From Paracoccus aerodenitrificans (GTDB lineage: Bacteria; Pseudomonadota; Alphaproteobacteria; Rhodobacterales; Rhodobacteraceae), in NCBI RefSeq assembly GCF_027913215.1, contig NZ_CP115784.1, forward strand, positions 2,542,001 through 2,606,000: a DNA stretch of 64,000 bases. The letters run 5' to 3'. A model generated the notes under the pieces. It worked only from the letters and a program-made list of their open reading frames with translations, was not told the DNA's origin and ran no database searches. The translations under genes were made by a program, and so were the position numbers. Within the stretch, counting starts at the first letter, position 1. Each line of letters starts with the position of its first letter. Shown piece after piece: positions 52,500 through 61,656 of the stretch.

Positions 52500-53665
52500 C
52501 AGAACGACCTCGGCATACCGAGCATATGCTCGGCGACATAGCTGAGGATCAGATTGGTCGAGATCGGAGCCACCTGATACAGCCGTGTTTCGCGGAATTT
52601 CCGCTCGACATCATATTCATTCGCGAAGCCGAAGCCGCCGTGGAACTGGATGCAGGCATTCGCAGCCTCCCAGCTTGCCTTTGCTGCCAGATATTTCGCC
52701 ATATTGGCCTGACCGCCGCAGGGTTTGTCGGCATCGTAAAGACGGCACGCCTCATAGCGCATGAGATTGGCGGCCTCGATTTCGATAAACGCTTCGGCGA
52801 TAGGGAATTGCACACCCTGATTCTGACCGATGGGACGGCCGAACACCACACGTTCGCCGACATATTTCACCACCCGGTCAATGAACCAGTAGCCATCGCC
52901 GATACATTCCGCCGCGATCAGGGTCCGTTCGGCATTCAGCCCTGTGAGGATATATTTGAAACCTTTCCCTTCCTCTCCGATGAGATTCGCGGCGGGGATT
53001 TCGAGATTGTCGAAAAACAATTCGTTGGTTTCATGATTGACCATATTGGCGATGGGTTTGACATCCATGCCCGATTTCATTGCCTCCTTGATGTCGACAA
53101 TGAAAATGGACATGCCCTCGGATTTTTTGCTGACTTCGGCCAGAGGCGTCGTCCGCGCCAGCAGGATCATCAGATCCGAATGCTGAACGCGGCTGATCCA
53201 GACCTTCTGCCCGTTGATCACATATTTATCGCCCTTGCGGACCGCCGTCGTCTTGATCTTCGTCGTATCCGTGCCCGTCGTCGGCTCGGTCACACCCATT
53301 GATTGCAACCGCAGCTCGCCGCTGGCGATCCGGGGGAGATATTCCCGTCGCTGTTCCTCGGAGCCGTGACGGATCAGCGTGTTCATATTATACATCTGAC
53401 CGTGACACGCGCCGGAATTGCCGCCCGCTCGGTTGATTTCCTCCATGATGACGCTGGCTTCGGTCAGGCCCAGACCGGACCCGCCATATTCCTCGGGGAT
53501 CAGCGCCGCCATCCAGCCCGCTTTGGTCAGCGCATCGACGAATTCTTCCGGGTAAGCCCGCTGCTCATCGATCTTGCGGTGATACTCATCGGGAAATTCG
53601 GCGCAGAGTGCACCCACCGCATCGCGAATATCCTGATATTCATCGTCCGTCCGCTGATAGGCCAT
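52499..53665 (-). CDS. Acyl-CoA dehydrogenase family protein
   Basis: A 388-residue flavoprotein; ATG 53665 has an AAGGGGGA site. Markers are MGVTEPTTGTDTTKIKT, VWISRVQHSDLMILLAR, a flavin-binding region, and FHGGFGFANEYDVERKFRE. The catalytic glutamate of medium-chain enzymes is replaced: the usual YEGT is APIST. Instead E246 in GLNAERTLI lies where isovaleryl-CoA dehydrogenase has its base, so the enzyme can be active with the helix-G glutamate. A similar gene accompanies the itaconate genes in Pseudomonas aeruginosa, as I recall, with no settled role. A C5 acyl-CoA is the likely substrate. Confidence 0.88.
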   Translation of the reverse strand: MAYQRTDDEYQDIRDAVGALCAEFPDEYHRKIDEQRAYPEEFVDALTKAGWMAALIPEEYGGSGLGLTEASVIMEEINRAGGNSGACHGQMYNMNTLIRHGSEEQRREYLPRIASGELRLQSMGVTEPTTGTDTTKIKTTAVRKGDKYVINGQKVWISRVQHSDLMILLARTTPLAEVSKKSEGMSIFIVDIKEAMKSGMDVKPIANMVNHETNELFFDNLEIPAANLIGEEGKGFKYILTGLNAERTLIAAECIGDGYWFIDRVVKYVGERVVFGRPIGQNQGVQFPIAEAFIEIEAANLMRYEACRLYDADKPCGGQANMAKYLAAKASWEAANACIQFHGGFGFANEYDVERKFRETRLYQVAPISTNLILSYVAEHMLGMPRSF

Positions 53666-53794
53666 ACACGATCCCCCTTGCCCTGCAATACCGAAGGCCA
53701 CAGTGGATCAGGCCGACCAATACATCAAATATATGATGCCGATAGAACATATATATAAATTCTATCGCCACCCTGCCCCGACAATCCGGGCCAT

Positions 53795-55222
53795 TCAGAG
53801 CGTGACAGAAAGCAGCGCGACCCAAAGCGACAACACGGTCCCCATCACAAGGATATAGGGGCCGTTCCAGATCAGCCCGGCCCTGCGCGGCGGAACTCCG
53901 GCAAGATGACTGACCAGCAGAACCGAGGCCGTAAACGGCGATGTCGCACCACTCAGCGCCCAACCACCTGTAACCGCCGTGATAATGACGGCGGGATGCA
54001 TCCCCATCGCCTCTGGTGTCGGCAGAAGCGGCAGGATCAATGAGACGGACAGGATCGGGTTCATCCCCAATTGCCCGGTGAGCGGGATGATCCAGATCAG
54101 CGCCACCACGATCAGCAGGGGCGGAACCGAGGCAAGCGACACGCCCATCGAGACCAGCAGCGGCCCTAACAGAGACGACCCCAGACTTCCGATAAAAGCC
54201 GCCATGAACAACAGCACGATCTCTCCGCGATATCCGGGCAGATCCTGCAGGACGAATCTGCCGACGCGCCCCGAGGTATAGCGCCATCGCGCAAATCCTT
54301 CGGCCCGACCCTGAAGCCAGATCCAGCCGACGGACAGGATCGGAATCAGGGTGATGACCGCACCGATCACCTCGACGCCGGTCAATGCCCGTAGCAGGAC
54401 AATCCCCGCGACGACGATGCCAAGCAGCACCAGAAGCGGCTTCAGATGCGGCAACCAGCGGCCTGTATCCGGGCTGCGCGGCGGTGCCGGATGCGACAGT
54501 TTCGGCTTGAAGATCGTATCCATCGCCCAACCGCCAGCCAACAGAATAAACGTGCTGAACAGGCATGGCAGAACGACCCCGCTCCAGCTTGCGCCGGGGA
54601 TCAGCGCTGTGGCGATCACCATCGAAAACGCCATAGGCGACCAGCACAGCGTCGAGGCAAAGCCCCTTTGTATCGCCAGCAGCATACGCCGCGTCCGATG
54701 ACCTCGGATCTCGGCGTCTTTTTCGTCGGCATTGCTTTCCGTGGCCAGAGACCCCAGCAAAGAGATCGACCCGTAAAGCAGGATCAACCCGAATAAATGC
54801 CCGCCAAGCGTCAGCGCGATATAGCGCAGACCCGGAGGTTGCCGGGCCAGAAAGCGACCGCATTCGATGATTTCCGCCGAGGTCGCGGCCACGTTTCGCA
54901 GTGCCACAAGCGCCGTAAACATGGCGATGATCAGGCTGCCGCCAAGCGCCGCGCGACCGACATCTGCGGCCCAGCTTTCATGCGCTATGGCGGCCCAGAT
55001 CGTCAGCGCTACGCCGATCAGAACGAATGACAGACGCGACGCCCCGACCCGGAAACTAAGCACCGCAACCGTAGCAAGCGCCAGCCCCCCCGCCAGCCAG
55101 TCGAAAATCGCGGCGGTGCTGTATTCGCGCAGGATCGTCGCGAGGATGACACCCGCAGGCAACAATCCCGACAAGGCGAACAAGCCTCCGCCCGCCGCCT
55201 TCTGATCGCGACGCTCCGCCAA
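53795..55222 (-). CDS. Polytopic membrane carrier, ion-transporter-superfamily-like
   Basis: A 475-residue protein with about twelve hydrophobic segments. I do not recognise the family with certainty. GGWALSGATSPFTASVLLVS and LTGQLGMNPILSVSLILPLLP resemble the re-entrant loops of ion-transporter superfamily proteins such as dicarboxylate or sodium/proton carriers. It lies 129 bp upstream of the acyl-CoA dehydrogenase on the same strand and diverges from the class I fumarase gene. A role in organic acid uptake or efflux is plausible from context. It is not a DctM-type protein. Confidence 0.62.
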   Translation of the reverse strand: MAERRDQKAAGGGLFALSGLLPAGVILATILREYSTAAIFDWLAGGLALATVAVLSFRVGASRLSFVLIGVALTIWAAIAHESWAADVGRAALGGSLIIAMFTALVALRNVAATSAEIIECGRFLARQPPGLRYIALTLGGHLFGLILLYGSISLLGSLATESNADEKDAEIRGHRTRRMLLAIQRGFASTLCWSPMAFSMVIATALIPGASWSGVVLPCLFSTFILLAGGWAMDTIFKPKLSHPAPPRSPDTGRWLPHLKPLLVLLGIVVAGIVLLRALTGVEVIGAVITLIPILSVGWIWLQGRAEGFARWRYTSGRVGRFVLQDLPGYRGEIVLLFMAAFIGSLGSSLLGPLLVSMGVSLASVPPLLIVVALIWIIPLTGQLGMNPILSVSLILPLLPTPEAMGMHPAVIITAVTGGWALSGATSPFTASVLLVSHLAGVPPRRAGLIWNGPYILVMGTVLSLWVALLSVTL

Positions 55223-55517
55223 TCCTCAAATGCTCCTTTTACCGGCAAAAGCAGCGCTCTTGCGGCATCGGGCCGGGCCTGGCTCACCTAGCCCGGCGAT
55301 ACAGGCAACATCGCGCCAAACGAATACATGATCAATATCGCGACGACAGAGGAGACATAACTTTCTGATATGGCGGCCATTTGACTTCGGCAATTCTGTT
55401 GCCCGCATGCAGAGCCGCACGATACTCTGACCGGGACAGAAATGCAGTGTCAGACATGCGGAAGCGTCGGCCGGTCGGACAGACGCGGAACGCTTAACTG
55501 CCAGCAGGACGTGGATC
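55223..55517. promoter_or_regulatory. Divergent promoter region between carrier and fumarase genes
   Basis: This 295-bp region must drive both the carrier/itaconate operon and the fumarase gene. It holds a GGCAA-TTCTG-TTGCC inverted repeat at 55389-55403, a candidate operator. No regulator gene is adjacent. Confidence 0.45.
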
Positions 55518-57008
55518 ATGCCAGCCATCACGGAAGACGATACGATCAGCAGCATCGCAGACGCGCTGCAATTCATCTCTTACTATCATCCGCGCGACTT
55601 CATCCGCGCAATGGCATCCGCATGGGAAACGGAAAAAAGCCCCGCCGCGAAAGACGCCATCGCCCAGATCCTTGTCAATTCACGCATGGCCGCGCTTGGC
55701 CATCGTCCGATCTGTCAGGATACCGGCGTCGCCAATATCACGGCCCGGATCGGCGTGCAGGCGCAGCTTGGCTGGAAGCGCCCGCTGCAAGAGATCGTCG
55801 ACGATGCCGTCCGCCTCGCCTATCGCAACTCGGACAACCCGCTTCGCGCCTCGGTGGTCGCGGACCCTTTCGGAGAGCGGGGAAATACGCGCGACAATGC
55901 CCCCGCCATGCTGCATGTCGAGATGGTCTCGGGTGATCGGGTAACATTTGATGTCTCGGCCAAGGGCGGAGGCTCAGAAAACAAGACCAGATTCGCCGTT
56001 CTGAACCCATCCGCATCGGTCGCCGACTGGGTTGTCGAAACCGTTGAGACTCTGGGCGCGGGATGGTGCCCTCCGGGGATACTCGGCATCGGGATCGGGG
56101 GCAGCGTCGACAAGGCAATGGTCATGGCCAAACAGGCGCTGAACGAACCGATCGACGTGACGGCGCTGAGGGAAACCGGACCGACCACACCAGAGGAAGA
56201 ACTTCGGCTGGAAATCATCGAACGGATCAACGCGCTTGGCATCGGCGCTCAGGGTCTGGGGGGCGTGACAACCGCGCTGGATGTAAAGATCCGCAGCTTT
56301 CCGACGCATGCCGCCTCGCTTCCTGTGGCGATGGTGCCGAATTGCGCGGCAACGCGGCATGTCAGCTTCACGCTGGACGGCAACGGTCCAGCACAGCTTG
56401 AGGCCCCGGACCTGTCGGATTGGCCCGATCTGAATATCGAGGATTCCTGGAGCAATGCCCGCCGCGTCGATCTGGACAGTCTGACCCGCGACGGGATCGC
56501 AGAGTGGCAGCCGGGGGAAACGCTGCTTCTGTCCGGCAAGATCCTGACCGGGCGCGATGCCGCGCACCGGCGGATTCAGCAATTGCTGGCCGAGGGGAAA
56601 ACCTTGCCGGTCGATGTCAGGGATCGGGCAATCTATTATGTCGGGCCGGTCGATCCGGTCGGGAATGAGGTGGTCGGCCCGGCGGGCCCCACCACATCGA
56701 CGCGGATGGATAAATACAGCGATATGATGCTGGACCGTTTGGGCGTTGCCGTCATGGTCGGCAAAGCCGAACGCGGCGACGCAACAATCGAGGCGATTGC
56801 CCGCAACAAGGCCGCCTATCTGATCGCAGTAGGCGGCGCGGCATATCTTGTCTCTCAGGCGATACGCGAGGCGCAGGTCATCGCTTTCGAGGATCTCGGA
56901 ATGGAGGCGATCCACGAATTCACCCTGAAGGACATGCCGGTCACGGTCGCGGTCGATGCAAAGGGAAATTCGGTGCACCGATCCGGGCCGCTTCGGTGGC
57001 GAAAGTAA
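55518..57008 (+). CDS. Class I fumarate hydratase family protein (possible mesaconase)
   Basis: A 496-residue single-chain 4Fe-4S hydro-lyase. The cluster cysteines are C66 (RPICQDTG), C184 (GWCPPGILGIGIGG) and C276 (VPNCAATRH). The C-terminal domain has LLSGKILTGRDAAHRR, YYVGPVDPVGNEVVGPAGPTTSTRMD and MVGKAERGD. It is shorter than E. coli FumA (about 548) but complete. Class I fumarases can also hydrate mesaconate to (S)-citramalate. Position opposite a C5-dicarboxylate operon favours mesaconase over the housekeeping fumarase. Substrate is not readable from sequence. Confidence 0.88.
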   Translation: MPAITEDDTISSIADALQFISYYHPRDFIRAMASAWETEKSPAAKDAIAQILVNSRMAALGHRPICQDTGVANITARIGVQAQLGWKRPLQEIVDDAVRLAYRNSDNPLRASVVADPFGERGNTRDNAPAMLHVEMVSGDRVTFDVSAKGGGSENKTRFAVLNPSASVADWVVETVETLGAGWCPPGILGIGIGGSVDKAMVMAKQALNEPIDVTALRETGPTTPEEELRLEIIERINALGIGAQGLGGVTTALDVKIRSFPTHAASLPVAMVPNCAATRHVSFTLDGNGPAQLEAPDLSDWPDLNIEDSWSNARRVDLDSLTRDGIAEWQPGETLLLSGKILTGRDAAHRRIQQLLAEGKTLPVDVRDRAIYYVGPVDPVGNEVVGPAGPTTSTRMDKYSDMMLDRLGVAVMVGKAERGDATIEAIARNKAAYLIAVGGAAYLVSQAIREAQVIAFEDLGMEAIHEFTLKDMPVTVAVDAKGNSVHRSGPLRWRK

Positions 57009-57034
57009 AGGGCCACGCAACCGCGCGGCCCTTT
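57007..57034. terminator. Bidirectional terminator between fumarase and TRAP binding-protein genes
   Basis: AAAGGGCC (57007-57014) pairs with GGCCCTTT (57027-57034) around a 12-base loop. The A/T ends make it usable from both strands. It sits at the fumarase stop, between convergent genes. Confidence 0.75.
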
Positions 57035-57083
57035 GCGAACTTAATCCGTCACCGCGCCGCAACCGGATGGCACGGCCCCGGCA

Positions 57084-58091
57084 TTATTCGATGCCAAGCA
57101 CCTCATAGGCCTGCTGAACCAGATCGGGACCGATCCGGTCTGCCATCTCTTCATGCACCGGGCGAAGAACCTCGAACCATTCGGCCCGCTCTTCTTCGGT
57201 CTGATCGTGCACCTCGGTCGTTCCGGCATTGCGGATGCCTTCCATCGCAGCCTTGTTTTCTTCCTCGGCGATGCTGTTTGCGAATTCGGATGCCTCGGTC
57301 ATGGCCTGCTCAAGCTGACCCCGCACATCTTCCGGCAATCCGTCCCAGAACTCCTTATTCACGATGACCGCGTAACCAATATAGCCGTGGTTCGACACGG
57401 TTGCGTGGCTTTGAACCTCGTGGACGTTCTGGGTGAACGTGTTCGACGGCGTGTTTTCCGTGCCGTCAACGACGCCGGTTTGCAGCGCCTGATACACTTC
57501 AGAGAACGCCATCACCTGCGGCACCGCGCCAAGCGCGTTCATTTGCGCCTCAAGAATCTTGGACGACTGGATACGCATCTTCAGGCCCAGGAAATCGTCA
57601 GGAACGATGACCGGCGAATTCGCAGTCATGATCTTGAAACCGTTATCCCAATAGGCAAGACCCTTGATGCCCTTCTCTTCCAGAGCGGACAGCATGGTCG
57701 CACCCAGTTCGCCCTCGGTGATCTTGCGCAGGTCGTCGCGGTTCCGGAACAGCATTGGCAGATCGAACAGCTCAAACTGCTGAGCTCCCAAAGGCCCGAA
57801 CTTTGCCAGCGAAGGCGCCAGCATCTGCACCGCGCCAAGCTGAAGCGCCTCAAGCTCTTCTTTATCCTTATAAAGCTGGCTGTTCGGATAGACTTCTACG
57901 ACGACACGCCCATCCGTATATTGTTCCGCCAGTTCCTTGAACTTCAACGCGCCCTTCCCCTTGGGCGTATCGGGTGCAACGACATGGCTGAACTTGATGG
58001 TGATCGTTTCCTGCGCACTGCCCGGCAGAGCGGCTGCCATCAGCAACGCCCCGGCACATGCGAGTTTGGTGAAGTAGCGGCGATTTATCAT
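57084..58091 (-). CDS. Orphan TRAP C4-dicarboxylate binding protein (DctP)
   Basis: A 335-residue periplasmic protein with signal peptide MINRRYFTKLACAGALLM ending near GSAQE. It matches the C4-dicarboxylate DctP group closely: IKFSHVVAPDTPKGKGALKF, VEVYPNSQLYKDKEELEAL, KMRIQSSKILEAQMNALGA and QALQTGVVDGTENTPSNTF. The carboxylate-binding arginine is in LKMRIQSS. No DctQ or DctM genes are beside it. It is distinct from the TRAP protein at 46749 and could use that transporter's membrane part, or serve a permease elsewhere. Confidence 0.92.
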   Translation of the reverse strand: MINRRYFTKLACAGALLMAAALPGSAQETITIKFSHVVAPDTPKGKGALKFKELAEQYTDGRVVVEVYPNSQLYKDKEELEALQLGAVQMLAPSLAKFGPLGAQQFELFDLPMLFRNRDDLRKITEGELGATMLSALEEKGIKGLAYWDNGFKIMTANSPVIVPDDFLGLKMRIQSSKILEAQMNALGAVPQVMAFSEVYQALQTGVVDGTENTPSNTFTQNVHEVQSHATVSNHGYIGYAVIVNKEFWDGLPEDVRGQLEQAMTEASEFANSIAEEENKAAMEGIRNAGTTEVHDQTEEERAEWFEVLRPVHEEMADRIGPDLVQQAYEVLGIE

Positions 58092-58773
58092 ATATCCTCC
58101 CTTCGGGCGATCACACGCATAAACCGTGCCGCCCTTCGACTGTACGAAACCGTTATGTTTCTACGGTCCTGAAGATTTATCAAATAGCCGCTGCTTCTCA
58201 CAGCTATTGTTTTTTTATATGGCCTGACCTTCTGCTGTCGTCTTGTAGCCGGTCGCGTTCTGGCAGGGCGAGCGCCATCTTTTTCAGTCTGCGTATTTCG
58301 CCTTTGCATGTCGCAAAAAAACCGTGCCATAGAAGATTCGGCAAAATACAGCCGATAATCAGCATATGATCGGCAAAACCGCGCCAGTGATTTTCTGCAC
58401 ATCTCAAGCGGCAGTCCTGCAAGCTTTTTACTCGCAGAACGAAAATTCTGCTTTAAGGAGAAATCCAAATAAAGCTCCTCCTGTTAATTAACATGGGGAA
58501 TAGCACATATATGATCAAACACAAGAACTCACATTCTTCTTTGTATCGCCATAAAATTAAAAAGATACGTTCAGTTCAAATTTATTTTTATCACACCCAA
58601 CCCACATCCAGACCATAACGAAAAGCGACTAATCTCAACACCAATGCATAATCATGCTGCATCGCAGCGCTTTACAGAATCAGGGCGGATAGCTAACTGA
58701 AACCAATAAACTGGGAGGGTTCGGTTAAACGGTAAGCCACGGCATCCGCCGTGTGGAACGATTGGTGGTAAAT
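58092..58773. other. AT-rich intergenic region before the second polysaccharide locus
   Basis: This 682-bp stretch holds no credible gene. A 126-codon minus-strand frame is compositionally unlike a gene and runs into the DctP start. It includes a hairpin with a run of T (58183-58217, plus strand), a GCAGAA-TTCTGC hairpin at 58434-58451, and CACGGC-ATCC-GCCGTG at 58738-58753, 20 bases before the ExoY-like start. It carries the promoters for both flanking genes and may encode a small RNA or leader. Confidence 0.5.
58183..58217 (+). terminator. Orphan terminator-like hairpin
   Basis: AATAGC and GCTATT form the base of a hairpin followed by GTTTTTTT on the plus strand. No plus-strand gene lies between the fumarase terminator and this point, so it may end a short unannotated transcript that runs opposite to dctP. 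Confidence 0.4.
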
Positions 58774-59469
58774 ATGATTAATGTTAACAATCAAATTATT
58801 AGCAGGCCTGACAGTGTATCCACGGCACTAACCTCTCGCGATCACCATCGCACCGACTGGTATAATAACGGTGGCAAGCGTTTTTTTGATATTACAATAA
58901 GCCTAATTGCGCTATCAATAATACTTCCTGCCCTTGCCATTCTAGGGCTGATAATATTCGCGCAAGACAAGGGAAAACCTTTCTTTATTCACAGCCGCGT
59001 AGGGCAAGAGGGAAAATCCTTCGGTTGCATAAAAATGCGGTCGATGGTCATGAACGCAGAGGAACGGCTTAAAGATATTCTGGCGGACTCCCCGGAAAAG
59101 CAGCAGGAATGGTCACAAACACAAAAGCTGAATGATGACCCACGCATCACCCGTTTGGGGAACATTCTGCGAAAAACCAGCCTTGATGAGCTGCCTCAGC
59201 TTTTCAATGTGCTGCGCGGTGAAATGAGCCTTGTTGGCCCGCGCCCGATTGTTCGTGACGAGTTGCCGCGTTATGGCAAAGACGCCGATACCTATCTGAA
59301 GCTGCGACCGGGTCTGACCGGGCTATGGCAGACGACAGGCCGGAATGACGTCAGCTATCAGGAACGTGTCGATATGGATGTCGCCTATTCGCGTAACATG
59401 TCCTTCGTGGAGGATCTGCGCATCATGGTGATGACTATCGTCACGATGCTGAAGCGGACCGGACGCTGA
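58774..59469 (+). CDS. ExoY-like undecaprenyl-phosphate sugar-1-phosphate transferase
   Basis: A 231-residue initiating transferase; ATG 58774 follows GGTGGTA, while GTG 58753 would add seven residues inside a hairpin. One N-terminal membrane segment (FFDITISLIALSIILPALAI) precedes the core FFIHSRVGQEGKSFGCIKMRSM, the Asp-Glu pair D138-E139 in TSLDELPQLFN, SLVGPRPIV and RPGLTGLWQTTGRN. Length and sequence style fit ExoY, which places galactose-1-phosphate on undecaprenyl phosphate. It is different from the PglC-like gene at 26118. Its end overlaps the convergent polymerase-like gene by 29 bp. Confidence 0.9.
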   Translation: MINVNNQIISRPDSVSTALTSRDHHRTDWYNNGGKRFFDITISLIALSIILPALAILGLIIFAQDKGKPFFIHSRVGQEGKSFGCIKMRSMVMNAEERLKDILADSPEKQQEWSQTQKLNDDPRITRLGNILRKTSLDELPQLFNVLRGEMSLVGPRPIVRDELPRYGKDADTYLKLRPGLTGLWQTTGRNDVSYQERVDMDVAYSRNMSFVEDLRIMVMTIVTMLKRTGR

Positions 59470-60835
59470 CGCCCCGGTTCCCTGAAACTTGGGGCGGGCG
59501 CGAAAGCGCCAGCCCCACCCCTAAAGCGATCCATCCGCCGAAGAAACGAAAACTGTCGATACTCACCCCAAGCAACATCCACCCGATCAGTATCATCGCC
59601 ACTGCAAGATGCATCCGCCCTAGATAGCTGCGCCCGTCAGCCATAATCAGGGACCGGAACAACACCGGCAGTATAATCATCAGCCACATTGAGTAACCGA
59701 GCATCCCCGTCTCTGACAGCATCCGCACATGCAGAGAGTAGGCCGGAGGCCAGCCAAGCTGGGTATCGCCCTCAGTGACGTAGCGCTGAACCTCCCAGCT
59801 TCGCATATCGTCCATATGGATATGCGATGGATAGTGAAACCCATACTGTCCGAAACCAACACCAATCAGAGGACGCTCGCGGAACATCGACATGCCAGCG
59901 CGGATTGCAGCTAGCCGGGTGACGTTTGAAGCGTTTTCAATCGCTCCGGGCGTGGTGTCGATCAACCCCTCAGTGCTGCCATACTCGATCAGGTTAGAGA
60001 ATTTTTCTGTAACGCTCTGCCCCAAGCCCGGTGTGGTCAGAATAGCCATTGCAACCAGACAGGCAACCGTCGCGCCATAGATGAAGTAATCCTTTCGATG
60101 CCGGAAGAATGCAGCCGCAAGAACCGTGAACTGAATGCCGATGACCAGCATCGCAGTGCGCGACTGTGCCAGCCCCATGATCGCAATCACGATCAAGCTG
60201 TAAACAACAAGCTTAACCGGCGTCGCACGGGTCATGGCGAAGGGAAAGACGAAGCTGACCATGACGGCAGCCCACGACGCCTCGAACGCTGCGGTTCGCA
60301 GCCGGTTGGCGTAGTCTTCGTTCCCCGCATGGATCGCAATCGACAGTGTATCATAAAGCTGGGTCAAGCCCGGGATGCTGTACCACGACATCAACTCCAG
60401 AAAGCCGACCACCGCCATCACCCAAAGAGTGATCTCTGCTCCACGGGAAATATCACGCATCTGTCCTCGATGCGCGAGGTTGTAGAAAAGCAGTGAAACG
60501 AGAGGACCCAAAACCACCACCATACCTTGGGTAATGACTCGGCTCATCCCGCTGCGGCCCTTGAAATAGGCTGTCGAGATCTCATCGTAGTTCAGCACGA
60601 CGCCGGTCACGATCACAGCGATGAAGATCAGAAAAATCGCAGTGAACGCGGCAGGAAACCGGATCTGTCTGGGCCTCAGCAGGAATAGCCCAAAGGCAAT
60701 TGGGAAGAGATAGATAAACCCATCCTTCGCCATTTCTCCCACTGGCAGGAAAGGAGTGATATCATTGAATATCGTCGCGACCAACAGCATGATCACCAGC
60801 ATCCGCGGAAGGACGCGGCCATCCGCCGCTGTCAT
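59441..60835 (-). CDS. Polysaccharide polymerase-like membrane protein (Wzy/ExoQ-type)
   Basis: A 464-residue protein with about twelve membrane helices. ATG 60835 (MTAADGRVLPRMLV) overlaps the GT2 stop by ATGA; the longer frame is rejected. The large loop contains FRERPLIGVGFGQYGFHYPSH and is followed by a segment (YSLHVRMLSETGMLGYSMW) that matches the O-antigen ligase/polymerase superfamily. AQSRTAMLVIG and TPGLGQSV are also family-like. It belongs to the Wzz-GT2-Wzy minus-strand set, and polymerisation of the second polysaccharide is the likely role. Confidence 0.8.
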   Translation of the reverse strand: MTAADGRVLPRMLVIMLLVATIFNDITPFLPVGEMAKDGFIYLFPIAFGLFLLRPRQIRFPAAFTAIFLIFIAVIVTGVVLNYDEISTAYFKGRSGMSRVITQGMVVVLGPLVSLLFYNLAHRGQMRDISRGAEITLWVMAVVGFLELMSWYSIPGLTQLYDTLSIAIHAGNEDYANRLRTAAFEASWAAVMVSFVFPFAMTRATPVKLVVYSLIVIAIMGLAQSRTAMLVIGIQFTVLAAAFFRHRKDYFIYGATVACLVAMAILTTPGLGQSVTEKFSNLIEYGSTEGLIDTTPGAIENASNVTRLAAIRAGMSMFRERPLIGVGFGQYGFHYPSHIHMDDMRSWEVQRYVTEGDTQLGWPPAYSLHVRMLSETGMLGYSMWLMIILPVLFRSLIMADGRSYLGRMHLAVAMILIGWMLLGVSIDSFRFFGGWIALGVGLALSRPPQVSGNRGVSVRSASAS

Positions 60836-61656
60836 TTCCAGATCTTCTTTTTCACCGCCGTCAGACAGCTGAAGGGGATAGCCATAAAAATAAGCGTTCT
60901 CGCGATGCCGAGGTAGGCATGGGGATCGGTCCACGAGAAATAATCTTGTTGCACCCGCAGCCGCGACACGAGGTTGCGCTTGCGTTTGGCGGCGGTCGTG
61001 CCGGTCTCGCTGACGATATACTGAGTTAGCACCTCGGGGATATTCGCGATGCGGTAATCCCGCGCCATGCGCATGAATAGCTCATAATCCTCGGCTGTTC
61101 TGTACCGATCGGAATAAACTCCAACCTTTTGCAGCGCCTCAGACCGGATCATGATGGTCGGATGCAGCATTGCCGGAACATAGCGCTGCCGCCTTTTCAT
61201 CGCCGAAAATTCCGTCGGAAAGCGCAAGGTGAACAAGTAATCCCCTTCATCATTGACACAACGCGCCCAGGTTCCCACGATCCCGACATCAGGATTTTGT
61301 CCCATGAACACGAGCTGTTTTCTGAACCGGTCGGGCAGCGGAAGATCTCCGCAATCCAGCCGCGCGATGTAGCTATAGCCGTGATCAAATATCTCTCCGA
61401 TTCCGGCATTCAGCGCATGCTCGATTCCTTGATTACATTCCAGCCGATGCAGCGTGACACGATGCGCCCCGGCACTCTCCGGAGCACGGATCGGTTCCGG
61501 AGAGCCATCATCCACAACTATAATATCAAACCGGGATTCATCTCGGGCCAGAATGCGCAGAGTTTCGTTCAGGCCAGACTGATCACGAAACACGGGAATG
61601 AGAACACAGATCTGCGGCCGGGATCGGGCGAAAGGCTGTCCCACATCATCGGTCAT
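60832..61656 (-). CDS. Glycosyltransferase family 2
   Basis: A 274-residue GT-A transferase. Motifs are ICVLIPVFRDQSGLNETLRIL, FDIIVVDDGSPEP, the D-x-D-like IARLDCGDLPLPDRF, and HPTIMIRSEALQKVGVYSDRYRTAEDYELFMRMA. The C-terminal 25 residues (ARTLIFMAIPFSCLTAVKKK) are hydrophobic and basic, suggesting membrane contact. It is coupled at both ends by ATGA overlaps with the Wzz and polymerase genes. The sugar is unknown. Confidence 0.88.
   Translation of the reverse strand: MTDDVGQPFARSRPQICVLIPVFRDQSGLNETLRILARDESRFDIIVVDDGSPEPIRAPESAGAHRVTLHRLECNQGIEHALNAGIGEIFDHGYSYIARLDCGDLPLPDRFRKQLVFMGQNPDVGIVGTWARCVNDEGDYLFTLRFPTEFSAMKRRQRYVPAMLHPTIMIRSEALQKVGVYSDRYRTAEDYELFMRMARDYRIANIPEVLTQYIVSETGTTAAKRKRNLVSRLRVQQDYFSWTDPHAYLGIARTLIFMAIPFSCLTAVKKKIWK

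Noticed and set aside
58088..58468. 126-codon minus-strand frame upstream of the orphan DctP
   Set aside because: Lys/Arg/Ser-rich translation without domain, overlapping the DctP start, in an AT-rich promoter region.
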